This document shows positions 9,274 through 18,760 of a stretch of DNA of 64,000 bases, piece by piece. The first letter of the stretch is position 1; every line of letters starts with the position of its first letter. The notes beneath the pieces were generated by a model. The model was not told the origin of the DNA. It searched no databases and saw nothing but the letters and a program-made list of their open reading frames with translations. The position numbers were made by a program, and so were the translations under genes. This DNA comes from Comamonas fluminis (GTDB taxonomy: Bacteria > Pseudomonadota > Gammaproteobacteria > Burkholderiales > Burkholderiaceae_C). Where the stretch lies: contig NZ_CP066783.1 of assembly GCF_019186805.1 (NCBI RefSeq), forward strand, positions 673,501 through 737,500, in the 5' to 3' direction.

Positions 9274-10251
9274 ATGACCGCGTCTGCTCGAAAAGTCACA
9301 GTGCTCAACCAGCTGGGGCACGACGTACTGTCCTCCTTGCGGGGGGTGAAGGTTCTGGATGCAGGCAGAGACAGGGCGTGGGAGCGTATGCAGGAGGCGG
9401 ATGTGCTGCTCACTGCTCCACGAAGTGGCTGGCATGGTGCACCTCGCGAGAAGCCACCTGGCTGGCCGGGCCAGCTGCGCTGGATTCATCTGGCTTCGGT
9501 AGGCATGGATTATTTTCCCCGATGGCTGTTTGACGATGTGCAGGTCAGTTGCTCACGTGGAGTCGCTGCTGGCCCTATTGCCGATTACGTGCTGTCAGCC
9601 CTGCTGGAGCAGTCTCTGGGCCTGAATGCCAGACAGGTGAAGAACGCGTCTGATTGGGGGCGAGAGTCTGCCAGAGTTTTTTCTCAACCCATGGCTGTGC
9701 TGCGCAACCAGCGGCTGGGCATTGTGGGCTATGGAGCCATAGGCAAGGCTGTAGCGCATCGCGCCAAGGCTTTTGGCATGCAGGTGCAGGCCCTGCGCAG
9801 AACACAGCAACTATCGCCGTCCCATGCGGACGATGGAACTGAATACGCCAGTAGCCTGCAGGCTCTGCTGGGCAGCAGCGATCATGTTGTGCTGGCCTTG
9901 CCACTGACGGAGGCGAGCAGGCATTTGCTCAATGCGGATGCCTTCGCGCATTGCAAGCCGGGAATGCATCTTGTAAATGTGGCGCGTGGCGGCTTGGTGA
10001 AGCAGGAGGCGTTGCGGCAGGCGCTGGATTCCGGCCTGCTTGCTGCGGCGACTCTGGATGTGACCGAGCCGGAGCCACTGCCCGAAAAACACTGGCTGTA
10101 CAGTCACCCCAAAATCAGGCTGACACCGCATATTTCCTGGGCTGCGGGTGATGTGCAGGCAAGAATAGGATCCAAGTTTGCTGAAAATCTGCAGCGCTAT
10201 CGCAATGCGCTGCCGCTGCTGGATCTGGTGGATCTGAGCCGTGGCTATTGA
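9274..10251 (+). CDS. D-isomer-specific 2-hydroxyacid dehydrogenase family
   Basis: 325 residues. The Rossmann motif GIVGYGAIGKAVAHRAKAFG binds NAD(P). The catalytic triad is visible: arginine in NVARGGLV, glutamate in DVTEPEPLP and histidine in LTPHISWAAG. Such enzymes interconvert 2-hydroxy and 2-oxo acids. AAGGAAG lies before the ATG at 9274. It follows the flavoprotein by 27 bp and is probably part of the same operon, where it may process a 2-oxo or 2-hydroxy product; the substrate is not predictable. Confidence 0.85.
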   Translation: MTASARKVTVLNQLGHDVLSSLRGVKVLDAGRDRAWERMQEADVLLTAPRSGWHGAPREKPPGWPGQLRWIHLASVGMDYFPRWLFDDVQVSCSRGVAAGPIADYVLSALLEQSLGLNARQVKNASDWGRESARVFSQPMAVLRNQRLGIVGYGAIGKAVAHRAKAFGMQVQALRRTQQLSPSHADDGTEYASSLQALLGSSDHVVLALPLTEASRHLLNADAFAHCKPGMHLVNVARGGLVKQEALRQALDSGLLAAATLDVTEPEPLPEKHWLYSHPKIRLTPHISWAAGDVQARIGSKFAENLQRYRNALPLLDLVDLSRGY

Positions 10252-10373
10252 ATTTGGGTATCCGCGATTCAGGCACATCGTTTTACGCATAAGCATCTGC
10301 AAATAACTCGCTTCACTTGAAGTGCCTTGGCTGCTGCAATGGTTCTTGCATTTCGAAAATGACAAGGATATTT

Positions 10374-11321
10374 ATGCAAAGAAGGCAATTCACCGGACTA
10401 CTGGGCTCCGTGCTGGCAGGAGTCAGTCTGTCTGAGGCAGTGCAGGCACAGACGCATCGTGTAGAACTGCGTGCCGGTGATCAAAAGGGTGGGCTCAAGG
10501 CCTTGCTGGATGCTGCGGGGGAAAGCAAGGGTCTGCCATATGACATCAAATGGAGTGAATTCCCGGCGGCGGCACCCTTGGCGGAAGCTCTCAATGCCAG
10601 GGCCATAGATTTTGGCGTGATTGGCGATGCGCCGCTGCTGTTCAGCCTGGCTGCGGGCAGTCAGGTCAAGGCCTTTTCCGCGCAGCGCTCTGATGCCTAT
10701 GGCACGGCCATTCTGGTTCGACCAGATTCGGCATTCAAATCCATCGCTGATCTCAAGGGTAAAAGCATTGCCACCAATCGCGGCTCCATAGGCCATTTTG
10801 TGGTGCTCAAGGCCTTGGATGCAGCAGGTCTTCCTCTGGATTCGGTGCAAATAAAGTTCATTCCACCGGCCGATGCCAAACTGGCTCTGACTCAGGGGGC
10901 AGTCGATGCGTGGGCAACATGGGAGCCTTATACGGCGCTGGCGGAAACCAGTCAGCATGCACGCGTTCTGGTGAGCGGACGCGGACTCTGGAGCGGATTG
11001 AGCTTTCTTGCAGCCACGGATGTGGCACTGAAAGAAAAGCGTGAAGCCTTGCAGGATTTCAGATTGAGAGTGGCAAGAGCGCAGGTCTGGTCTTATCGCA
11101 ATGCGAACGCTTATGGGCAGTCGCTTGCCAAAATCATCGGTATTCCTGTCGCAGCGGCCAAGTTGCAATTTGAACGCCGGGCCATGCGATGGCAAAACAT
11201 TGATGCGCAGGTTATTGCCGACCAGCAGCGCACTGCCGATTTTTATGTCAAGGCAGGCTTGCTCAAGCAAAGGCTTGAGGTGCAGTCCACCTTTGATACC
11301 GGATTCAAGCCCCTGGCATAA
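10374..11321 (+). CDS. Second ABC substrate-binding protein, aliphatic-sulfonate (SsuA) type
   Basis: 315 residues. The signal region contains MQRRQFTGLLGSVLAG, a twin-arginine-like motif, and ends near AVQAQ. The mature part has the SsuA pattern: binding loop near FPAAAPLAEALNARAIDFG, then IADLKGKSIATNRGSIGHF. I chose the ATG at 10374 because AAGGA sits six bases upstream; starts at 10317 or 10359 would add residues before the signal peptide. It is the last gene of the rightward sulfur unit and has no permease or ATPase of its own, so it may feed the importer at 3.0-4.8 kb. Confidence 0.85.
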   Translation: MQRRQFTGLLGSVLAGVSLSEAVQAQTHRVELRAGDQKGGLKALLDAAGESKGLPYDIKWSEFPAAAPLAEALNARAIDFGVIGDAPLLFSLAAGSQVKAFSAQRSDAYGTAILVRPDSAFKSIADLKGKSIATNRGSIGHFVVLKALDAAGLPLDSVQIKFIPPADAKLALTQGAVDAWATWEPYTALAETSQHARVLVSGRGLWSGLSFLAATDVALKEKREALQDFRLRVARAQVWSYRNANAYGQSLAKIIGIPVAAAKLQFERRAMRWQNIDAQVIADQQRTADFYVKAGLLKQRLEVQSTFDTGFKPLA

Positions 11322-11345
11322 CCGCAAGGGTGTGCCAGCGCACAT

Positions 11346-11376
11346 GAAAAAGCCCCTGATGCAGGGGCTTTTTTTG
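11346..11376. terminator. Bidirectional intrinsic terminator
   Basis: The arms AAGCCCCTG and CAGGGGCTT enclose a short ATG loop, flanked by A-rich sequence on the left and a run of seven T on the right. It lies between the convergent second binding protein and cphA and can serve both. Confidence 0.85.
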
Positions 11377-11391
11377 TGAGTGCGGCAGCGC

Positions 11392-13962
11392 TTATTGTGC
11401 TGCTACGTGCTTGCGCAGATGCTCCAGCGCCTCTTCCACCTGGTCCACCAGCACCAGGCACAGGTCGCCGGGTTGCAGGCGTTCCAGAGCGTGGTCGATG
11501 GCGATGAACTCGCCGTGGATTTCGGTGATGTAGCTGGTGCGTGGAGCGCCTTGCAAGCCTTGTTGCAACAGGGCCAGCACTTCGCCGTCTTCACGGCCAC
11601 GCTGGCAAGCGTCCTGGTACAGGATCACGTCGTCGAACACTTTGCCCAGAATCTGGGTCTGCTCCACGATGTCCTGATCGCGGCGGTCACCTGCGCCGGA
11701 GATCACCACGCTGCGCTTTTTGGCGGGCATGGCTTCCACGGCTTGAACCAGGGCGCGCATGGCGTCGGGGTTGTGACCGTAGTCGGCAATGATGGTGGCG
11801 CCACGGTAGTCCATCACGTTAAAGCGTGCGGGAGCGTTGTCGCTGTCGTTCAAAAAGCCTGCCAGACCGCGGCGGATGGTTTGCCATGGCAGACCGGATG
11901 CCCATGCAGCACCGATGGAGGCCATGATGTTTTCCACCTGGAAGGTGATGGTGCCGTTGCGGGTCAGAGGAATCTCGCGCAGCGGGATCGATTCGCGCCA
12001 AGAGCCTTCTGCGGCCACGATATTGCCTTCGTCCACATAGACCACACGGCTGCCTTGGGCGCGGTGCGTGGCCATGACGGGATGGTGGCGGTCGGCGGCA
12101 AAGAAGATGACCTTACCGGGGCAGACATGGGCCATATTGGCCACCAGTGGGTCGGCCGCGTTCAGCACGGCGTAGCCATCGGTTGCCACGTTCTGCACGA
12201 TGACGCGCTTGAGCACGGCCACGTCTTCCTTGGTGGTGATGAAGTTCAGACCCAGGTGGTCGCCTTCGCCCACGTTGGTCACCACAGCCACCTGGCAGCG
12301 GTCAAAACCCAGGCCTTCGCGCAAGATACCGCCGCGTGCGCATTCCAGCACGGCAGCATCGGTCTCTGGGTGGGCCAGGGCGTTGCGGGCGCTCTTGGGG
12401 CCGGAGCAATCGCCGCTGTCGATCTGGCGGCCATTGACGTAAACACCGTCGGTGTTGGTCATGGCGGTGCGCCAGCCGTGCGAGGTGAACAGATGGGCGA
12501 TCACGCGGGTGGTGGTGGTCTTGCCGTTGGTTCCGGTCACGGCCACTACGGGGATGCGGCCATCGTCGCCAGGCGCAAACAGCTCATCGACCATGGGCAC
12601 GCCCACGTTGCGAGGGCGACCAAAAGAGGGCGCCAGGTGCATGCGCAGGCCGGGGGCGGCGTTCACTTCCACAATGCCGCCGCTTTGCTCTTCCAGTGGC
12701 TTGAGCATGGTTTCGCACACCACGTCCACGCCGCAGATGTGCAGGCCGATGGTCTGGGCCGCTTCAATGGCGCGGGCGGCGATTTCGGGGTGCACGTCGT
12801 CCGTCACATCGGTGGCGCTGCCGCCGGTGGACAGGTTGGCGTTGTTGCGCAGCACCACGCGCTGGCCTTGGGCGGGCACGGATTCGGGCGTCAGGCCTTC
12901 GCTGGCAATGCGGGCAATGGCGATGTCGTCCAGGCGAATCTTGGTCAGCGCTGTGCCGTGGCCGGTGCCGCGGCGGGGGTCCTGGTTGACGATATTGACC
13001 AGCTCGCGGATGGTGTGTGTGCCGTCGCCTAGTACTTGGGGCGGCTCGCGGCGGGCAGCCGCCACCAGCTGGCCGCCGACGACCAGCATGCGGAAATCGT
13101 GGCCGGGCAAAAAGCGCTCAACCATGATTTCATCGCCAAATTCGCTAGCCACTTTGAACGCGGCTTCCAGGCCTTCGCGGGTGGTGATGTTGACCACCAC
13201 GCCCTTGCCCTGGTTGCCGTCTTGCGGTTTGACCACCACGGGCAGGCCAACTTCAAGGGCCACATTCCAGGCGTCGTCCACGTCCACCACGGGGCGGCCC
13301 ATGGGCACGGGAACGCCAGCGGCGTGCAGCAGGCGCTTGGTCAGGTCTTTGTCTTGTGCAATCGATTCGGCCACGGCGCTGGTCGAATCAATCTCAGCCG
13401 CTTGGAAGCGGCGGGCCTTGGAGCCCCAGCCCAGCTGCACCAGCGAACCGGTGGTGAGGCGGCGGAAGGGAATGCCACGGGCCACGGCGGCGTCCACAAT
13501 GGCGCCGGTCGATGGGCCGATGCGGTCGTCTTCGTCCAGTTCGCGCAGCTCGGCGATGGTGGCTTCGGCGTCAAAAGCAGTGTCGTTCAGCGCGGCCTGG
13601 ACCAGCGCCTCGGCGCGTTCCATGGCCAGCTTGCCCACGGCTTCTTCGGTGTACTCGACCACCACCTGGAAGGTGCCGTGCTCCACGGTCTCATGCGTGC
13701 GGCTGAAGGTGACGGGGCAGCCTGCCTGGGCTTGCAGCGACAGAGCGGCGACTTCCAGCACATGGGCCAGCGACAGGCGCTGGTCTGCGCCATGGGGCTG
13801 CAGTGTGCCGATGGTGGGAAAGCGCGCGCGCAGCTTTTCTTCAAAGCCGGGCATGGCGGTGTACAGCAGCTCGCTGTCTTCGCAGTGCACGATGGACTCG
13901 ATGGCGGTGCTGCGGGTCCAGAGGTTAGGGCCACGCAGGGCTCGTGTGCGGGTGATCTGCAT
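11392..13962 (-). CDS. cphA: Cyanophycin synthetase CphA (full-length)
   Basis: 856 residues, typical of CphA. The order is an N-terminal domain, an ATP-grasp domain (about 200-460, with KPQDGNQGKGVVV) that adds aspartate to the backbone, and a Mur-ligase-like domain with intact P-loop GTNGKTT at 477-483 and a C-terminal Mur domain (YGHNPDAM, SGAGDRRDQD) that adds arginine to the side chain. It makes multi-Arg-poly-Asp, a nitrogen and carbon store. The next gene upstream on the same strand, 94 bp away, is the shorter cphA'. The ABC exporter and DUF1854 genes divergent from cphA' belong to the same functional locus. Confidence 0.93.
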   Translation of the reverse strand: MQITRTRALRGPNLWTRSTAIESIVHCEDSELLYTAMPGFEEKLRARFPTIGTLQPHGADQRLSLAHVLEVAALSLQAQAGCPVTFSRTHETVEHGTFQVVVEYTEEAVGKLAMERAEALVQAALNDTAFDAEATIAELRELDEDDRIGPSTGAIVDAAVARGIPFRRLTTGSLVQLGWGSKARRFQAAEIDSTSAVAESIAQDKDLTKRLLHAAGVPVPMGRPVVDVDDAWNVALEVGLPVVVKPQDGNQGKGVVVNITTREGLEAAFKVASEFGDEIMVERFLPGHDFRMLVVGGQLVAAARREPPQVLGDGTHTIRELVNIVNQDPRRGTGHGTALTKIRLDDIAIARIASEGLTPESVPAQGQRVVLRNNANLSTGGSATDVTDDVHPEIAARAIEAAQTIGLHICGVDVVCETMLKPLEEQSGGIVEVNAAPGLRMHLAPSFGRPRNVGVPMVDELFAPGDDGRIPVVAVTGTNGKTTTTRVIAHLFTSHGWRTAMTNTDGVYVNGRQIDSGDCSGPKSARNALAHPETDAAVLECARGGILREGLGFDRCQVAVVTNVGEGDHLGLNFITTKEDVAVLKRVIVQNVATDGYAVLNAADPLVANMAHVCPGKVIFFAADRHHPVMATHRAQGSRVVYVDEGNIVAAEGSWRESIPLREIPLTRNGTITFQVENIMASIGAAWASGLPWQTIRRGLAGFLNDSDNAPARFNVMDYRGATIIADYGHNPDAMRALVQAVEAMPAKKRSVVISGAGDRRDQDIVEQTQILGKVFDDVILYQDACQRGREDGEVLALLQQGLQGAPRTSYITEIHGEFIAIDHALERLQPGDLCLVLVDQVEEALEHLRKHVAAQ

Positions 13963-14011
13963 AGTTTTCTTTCAGCTGGAAATCAAGCTATTTCTTGGCT
14001 GGGCACCTATG

Positions 14012-14060
14012 TGATAAGCGCCAGCAGCTATATTTATTGAAGCGTTTGATGAGCTATCAG
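14012..14060. repeat. Short dispersed repeat between cphA' and cphA
   Basis: GATAAGCGCCAGCAGCTATA then GAAGCGTTTGATGAGCTATC. It is in the gap of the cphA' - cphA pair, close to the cphA' stop. Confidence 0.6.
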
Positions 14061-16237
14061 GCCTGGTACTCAAAGGTCTTGATGCCCGCGCCGATCAGCT
14101 CGGGCGTGATGTCAAGCGCCCAGGCCGTGGCAATCGCGGCCAGCAGTGCAGGGGTATCAGGCTTTTTGCCGCCGGGCAGACTCAGTGCATCCAGCGTGCC
14201 CAGCACGCGCTCTTGCGCACCGGTGGCCAGCACCACATTGCTGCCCTTGACGAAAACGGCGCGGCCGCCTTCATGCTGAGCTTCGGTGTTGGCGCGGTGG
14301 GCGGCAACGGCTTCGTTGGCGGCGTTGAGCGAATACAGAATCACTTCACCGTCGCACAGCTCGGCCAGCTCGGCCACTTCAGGCAGGTCGGCGTTCAGCA
14401 CGCCTGCGCCTTCGTCCAGCACCACGTCAATCTGGGTGCGGATCACGCGGCGCATCTGGCCTGCTTCGTGCACATCATGGTCGGCCAGGGTTTCAAAGCC
14501 ATCCATATCCGTGACCACGCCCACCAGACAGCGGTCATAGGCCAGGCCTTCTTCCAGAATGGAGCGGGCAGTGGTCTGAATGACCGCAGCCTGGGCCAGG
14601 CGGTTGGTCAACAGGCGGTGTGCGCCAGCCCAGTTGCCGGTGTTGGTCTTTTGCGTCTGGCGGTTGGCAATGAACATGCCTTCGCTGCTGGCCACGCCCG
14701 TGAGCTTGCCCGACAGTTGCAGCAGCCAGCCCACCAGACGGGCGATGAAGGCGTTGTTGCGTGTGCCGACGATACCGGCGATGGGGATACGACCAGCGCC
14801 GGGGCCATCTTCACGGGGGAAGAGGTGGTCGGCAATGGCCATGCCCACAGGGCGGGGTGCGCCGCTCGTGGGTTTGAGGTGCATCAGCAGACCTGGGCCT
14901 GCATTGACTTCCAGAATGGCGCCCTGGCCCTGCATGGGCTTGGAGACGTCCTTCAGGATCATGTCCATGCCTGCGATGTCCAGACCCACAATCTTGGCGG
15001 CCAGCACAGCGTAGTACGCCACATCGGGGTGCACGTCGTCCAGGCAGTCAATGGCCATATTGCCATTGCGCTGCAGCAGCACGGCCTGGCCTTGGGGGAC
15101 GACGCTGTCGGGCGTCACATGCTGGCGGTTCAGTTCCAGCTTGACGGCACCGGCTTCCATATTGATCCAGTCCAGCGGGTATTCCTGCTCGGGGCCGCGG
15201 CGGGGGTCTTGGTTCAGCACTTCCACCAGATCGCGCAGGGTGGCCTTGCCGTTGCCATAGACGGAAACGGTCTCGCCCTTGGTGGCGGCAACAACCTTGC
15301 CACCGACCACCAGCAGGCGGTGTTCCACACCGTCGATGAATTTTTCGACGATCACGTCCGAGCCTTCGGGCTCGGCCAGCGCAAAGGCCGCCTTGATATC
15401 GGCTTCCTTGTACAACTCCAGCGTCACGCCACGGGCATGGTTGCCGTCTGAAGGCTTGACAGTGACGGGAAAGCCAATGTCCTGCGCCACTTCCCAGGCT
15501 TCTTCGGGCGATGCCACGATCTGGCCTTCGGGCACGGGCACGCCGCAGGCCGTCAGCAGGCGCTTGGTGAAGTCCTTGTCCTGGGCAATGCCTTCGGCAA
15601 TGGCGCTGGTCTGGTCGGATTCAGCCGTCCAGATGCGGCGCTGTGCGGCGCCATAGCCCAGTTGCACCAGATTGCCGTCGTTCAGGCGAATGTGGGGGAT
15701 GCGGCGCTCGGTAGCGGCATCAACGATGCAGCCTGTGGATGGGCCGAGGTAGCGGTCATTGATGGCAGTCTTGATGGCGTGAATGGCGGGCTTGAGTTCA
15801 AAGCTCTCGTCATTGATGGCCGCCATCAGCAGCTTGTGGCCATATTCCAGCGCCACGCGGGCCACGGCCTCTTCGGGGCAGCGGAACACCATGCGGTATA
15901 CGCCGCGCTTGGAGATTTCACGCGTCTGGCCAAACTCGGCAGGCATGCCCGCCAGGTTCAGCAGCTCGATGATGACGTGCTCCAGCACGTGACCCATCCA
16001 GGTGCCGCCTTCCAGGCGCTGGATAAAGCCGCCGCGCTCGCCCACGCCGCAGGTGTGCTCGATCAGATCGGGCAGCCAGGTGGTCAGGCGCTCGTTGAGG
16101 CCGGGAATCTTGTTGGACGGAAAGTCTTCCAGCTCTCCCAGATCCAGCCAGACTTCCAGTACCGGGCGGTAGGTCCAGACACTGGGGCCACGCAGGAAAG
16201 TAGTGCGCAAGAGTTGGATGTCGTTGAATTTCGCCAT
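14057..16237 (-). CDS. cphA': Second cyanophycin synthetase-like protein CphA' with lost Mur-ligase P-loop
   Basis: 726 residues counted from MAKFNDIQLL at 16237; starts further upstream (16303) add residues not typical of the family. The ATP-grasp half is well kept (KPSDGNHARGVTL, ILEVNAGPGLLMH). The Mur-ligase half has GTRNNAF at 491-497 where CphA has GTNGKTT, so the lysine and following hydroxyl residues that bind ATP are gone, and the C-terminal Mur domain of CphA is missing. It should therefore be able to do at most one of the two ligations. Paired cphA/cphA' genes are known in betaproteobacteria such as Ralstonia/Cupriavidus. Loss of the second active site is also known for cyanobacterial CphA2. 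Confidence 0.88.
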   Translation of the reverse strand: MAKFNDIQLLRTTFLRGPSVWTYRPVLEVWLDLGELEDFPSNKIPGLNERLTTWLPDLIEHTCGVGERGGFIQRLEGGTWMGHVLEHVIIELLNLAGMPAEFGQTREISKRGVYRMVFRCPEEAVARVALEYGHKLLMAAINDESFELKPAIHAIKTAINDRYLGPSTGCIVDAATERRIPHIRLNDGNLVQLGYGAAQRRIWTAESDQTSAIAEGIAQDKDFTKRLLTACGVPVPEGQIVASPEEAWEVAQDIGFPVTVKPSDGNHARGVTLELYKEADIKAAFALAEPEGSDVIVEKFIDGVEHRLLVVGGKVVAATKGETVSVYGNGKATLRDLVEVLNQDPRRGPEQEYPLDWINMEAGAVKLELNRQHVTPDSVVPQGQAVLLQRNGNMAIDCLDDVHPDVAYYAVLAAKIVGLDIAGMDMILKDVSKPMQGQGAILEVNAGPGLLMHLKPTSGAPRPVGMAIADHLFPREDGPGAGRIPIAGIVGTRNNAFIARLVGWLLQLSGKLTGVASSEGMFIANRQTQKTNTGNWAGAHRLLTNRLAQAAVIQTTARSILEEGLAYDRCLVGVVTDMDGFETLADHDVHEAGQMRRVIRTQIDVVLDEGAGVLNADLPEVAELAELCDGEVILYSLNAANEAVAAHRANTEAQHEGGRAVFVKGSNVVLATGAQERVLGTLDALSLPGGKKPDTPALLAAIATAWALDITPELIGAGIKTFEYQA

Positions 16238-16462
16238 GTTTATCAGCGGATAAATGGGGGGAGAACAGGATTTTTTAGAATCCTGTCCAAGATGGATTGG
16301 CATTGTGCGCTCAGAATTTGCATTGTGTCGCTTGTCAGCCTAAATGCAGGTTGGCGCGTTAACCAGAGGGTATTGGGCGTCAGGCACAGCCACGTTCACC
16401 ATGTCGATGCGCTTACTCGCATGACTCTTGGAGCCGTCATCGGCGGAGAAAAATAACTCAAT
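16238..16462. promoter_or_regulatory. Divergent intergenic region between cphA' and the ABC exporter
   Basis: 225 bp between divergent units. It holds a short inverted repeat around AACAGGATTTTTTAGAATCCTG (arms CAGGATT/AATCCTG, near 16266-16284), a possible operator or attenuator. Clear -35/-10 boxes were not assigned. Confidence 0.35.
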
Positions 16463-18760
16463 ATGCAACATCACCATACTGTGGACGCCTCGGCAGTCTT
16501 TGCCGGTCCCCTGGGGGACGAACTGCGAGCCAAGCTCGCTTCTCATGAAAACGTATTAGCTGTCGTCCCGGTTGACCTGAGTGCGCAATTACAGTTTGGC
16601 AACGGCCTTCTGGCCCTGACGCAAGACCGTCTGCTGGCCTGTGATTCCCAGACCCATCAATGGGCTGAGTGGCCGCTGGCCGTGGACCAGAGCCTGAAGC
16701 TGCAGGACCATGGCGGGGTGGGTAATCTGGAGCTGCATGACCACGATGCCCGTCTGGCGCAGTGGTTCATCACGCTGACGCACCAGACCTCGATGTTGCA
16801 GCTGATGCAGCAGTTTGACCGCCAACGCGAGCGCATTGCCAAGCAGGAGGCCTACAGCGCCGTCAGTGATGAGAACCAGGCGCATTGCCCGGTCTGCCAC
16901 ACCGTGCTGCCCCCCGATACCGAGGAATGCCCCGCCTGCGCCCGCCAGCAGGCGCCGCAAACGTCCACCTGGGTGCTGCTGCGCCTGTGGCGCTTTGCCA
17001 AGCCCTACCAGGGCCAGCTGTTGCTGGGCTTTTTGCTGACGCTGGCCACCACGGCCGCGCAGCTGGTGGCGCCGTACCTGACCATCCCGCTGATGGACAA
17101 AATTCTGATTCCCTTTCAGAACGGCGAAAAAATTGACCGTGATTTGGTCGTTTTCTACCTGGGAATGCTGCTTTTGTCGGCACTGGTGGCCTGGGCACTG
17201 GGCTGGGCACGCACGTTTGTGCTGGCCAAGGTGTCGGAGCGCATAGGCTCGAACCTGCGCACCACCACCTATAACCACCTGCTGAACCTGTCGGTGGACT
17301 ATTACGGCAGCAAGCGCACGGGTGACCTGATGGCGCGTATCGGCGCTGAAACAGATCGTATCAATCTGTTCCTCTCGCTCAACGCCCTCGATTTTGCGAC
17401 CGACGTGCTGATGATCGTGATGACATCGGCGATTCTGTTCTCCATCAACCCCTGGCTGGCGCTGGTCACCCTGGTGCCGCTGCCCTTTATCGCCTGGATG
17501 ATCCACACCGTGCGCGACAAGCTGCGCACCGGCTTTGAGAAGATTGACCGCGTCTGGTCCGAAGTGACTAACGTGCTGGCCGACACCATCCCCGGCATCC
17601 GCGTGGTCAAGGCCTTTGCCCAGGAGCAGCGCGAAGCCGACCGCTTTGCCGACGCCAACCTGGTCAATCTGCAAGCCAATGACAAAGTCAACAAAACCTG
17701 GTCGGTGTTCACCCCTACCGTCACGCTGCTGACCGAAGTCGGCATTCTGGTGGTGTGGGCATTTGGTATCTATTTGGTAGCAGGCGGCTCCATCACTGTG
17801 GGCGTTTTGACCGCTTTTATTGCCTATATCGGCCGCTTCTATACGCGTCTGGATTCGATGAGCCGCATTGTCTCGGTCACGCAAAAGGCTGCAGCCGGTG
17901 CCAAGCGCATTTTTGACATTCTGGACCACGTCAGCAACGTGCCTGAGCCAAGCAACCCCGTGAAGCTGCCCAGCAAGGCCAAGGGCGCCATCACCATGGA
18001 AGACGTGAGCTTCCGCTACGGCAGCCGCGCCGTCATCAAGCACCTGGATCTGCAAATCAAGCCCGGTGAGATGATTGGCCTGGTGGGCCACAGCGGCTCG
18101 GGCAAGAGCACCTTGGTCAACCTGATCTGCCGCTTTTACGACGTGTCCGAAGGCTCGATTCAGCTGGACGGCGTGGATGTGCGCCGCATGTCGGTGTCGG
18201 ACTACCGCAGCAATATCGGTCTGGTGCTGCAGGAGCCCTTCCTGTTCTTTGGCACGATTGCCGAAAACATTGCCTACGGCAAGCCCGATGCCACCCGCGA
18301 AGAAATCGTGGCCGCAGCCCGCGCCGCCCATGCACACGAGTTCATTCTGCGTCTGCCCCACGGCTATGACTCGCTGGTGGGCGAGCGCGGCCAGGGTCTG
18401 TCCGGTGGTGAGCGTCAGCGTATTTCCATCGCCCGCGCACTGCTGATTGACCCGCGCATCCTGATTCTGGACGAAGCCACCTCCGCCGTGGATACCGAGA
18501 CTGAAAAGGAAATCCAGAAGGCGCTGGACAATCTGGTGCAAGGCCGCACGACGATTGCCATTGCCCACCGCCTGTCTACGCTGCGCAAGGCCGACCGCCT
18601 GGTGGTGATGGATCGCGGCGAGATCGTGGAAGTCGGCCCGCACGATGAGCTGATGGACCTGAAGGGCCACTACTTCCGTCTGTACGACGCCCAGGCCCGA
18701 CGAGCCGAAGAAGATGCACAGGCTGCTGGCCTGAAGCTGCAGAGCAAGGAGCAAGCATGA
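16463..18760 (+). CDS. ABC exporter (fused permease-ATPase) of the cyanophycin locus, with N-terminal zinc-ribbon
   Basis: 765 residues. An unusual N-terminal region (1-165) carries a putative zinc ribbon with two CxxC pairs at 142/145 and 156/159. Six membrane helices follow (about 170-480), then a nucleotide-binding domain with Walker A GHSGSGKST, signature LSGGERQRISIARAL and Walker B ILILDEATSAVD. The type is MsbA/half-transporter. The gene overlaps the DUF1854 gene by 4 bp. Genes of this pair are repeatedly found beside cphA in betaproteobacteria; the transported molecule is unknown. It is divergent from cphA'. Confidence 0.88.
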   Translation: MQHHHTVDASAVFAGPLGDELRAKLASHENVLAVVPVDLSAQLQFGNGLLALTQDRLLACDSQTHQWAEWPLAVDQSLKLQDHGGVGNLELHDHDARLAQWFITLTHQTSMLQLMQQFDRQRERIAKQEAYSAVSDENQAHCPVCHTVLPPDTEECPACARQQAPQTSTWVLLRLWRFAKPYQGQLLLGFLLTLATTAAQLVAPYLTIPLMDKILIPFQNGEKIDRDLVVFYLGMLLLSALVAWALGWARTFVLAKVSERIGSNLRTTTYNHLLNLSVDYYGSKRTGDLMARIGAETDRINLFLSLNALDFATDVLMIVMTSAILFSINPWLALVTLVPLPFIAWMIHTVRDKLRTGFEKIDRVWSEVTNVLADTIPGIRVVKAFAQEQREADRFADANLVNLQANDKVNKTWSVFTPTVTLLTEVGILVVWAFGIYLVAGGSITVGVLTAFIAYIGRFYTRLDSMSRIVSVTQKAAAGAKRIFDILDHVSNVPEPSNPVKLPSKAKGAITMEDVSFRYGSRAVIKHLDLQIKPGEMIGLVGHSGSGKSTLVNLICRFYDVSEGSIQLDGVDVRRMSVSDYRSNIGLVLQEPFLFFGTIAENIAYGKPDATREEIVAAARAAHAHEFILRLPHGYDSLVGERGQGLSGGERQRISIARALLIDPRILILDEATSAVDTETEKEIQKALDNLVQGRTTIAIAHRLSTLRKADRLVVMDRGEIVEVGPHDELMDLKGHYFRLYDAQARRAEEDAQAAGLKLQSKEQA

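Noticed and set aside
11380..14040. Long rightward open frames (up to 550 residues) opposite cphA
   Set aside because: They are antisense shadows of cphA; their residues are low-complexity His/Val/Ala/Gly typical of reversed GC-rich coding DNA, with no domains or ribosome sites.
16589..18754. 721-residue leftward frame opposite the ABC exporter
   Set aside because: The plus-strand frame has clear ABC motifs; the opposite frame has no recognisable motif and mirrors codon bias.
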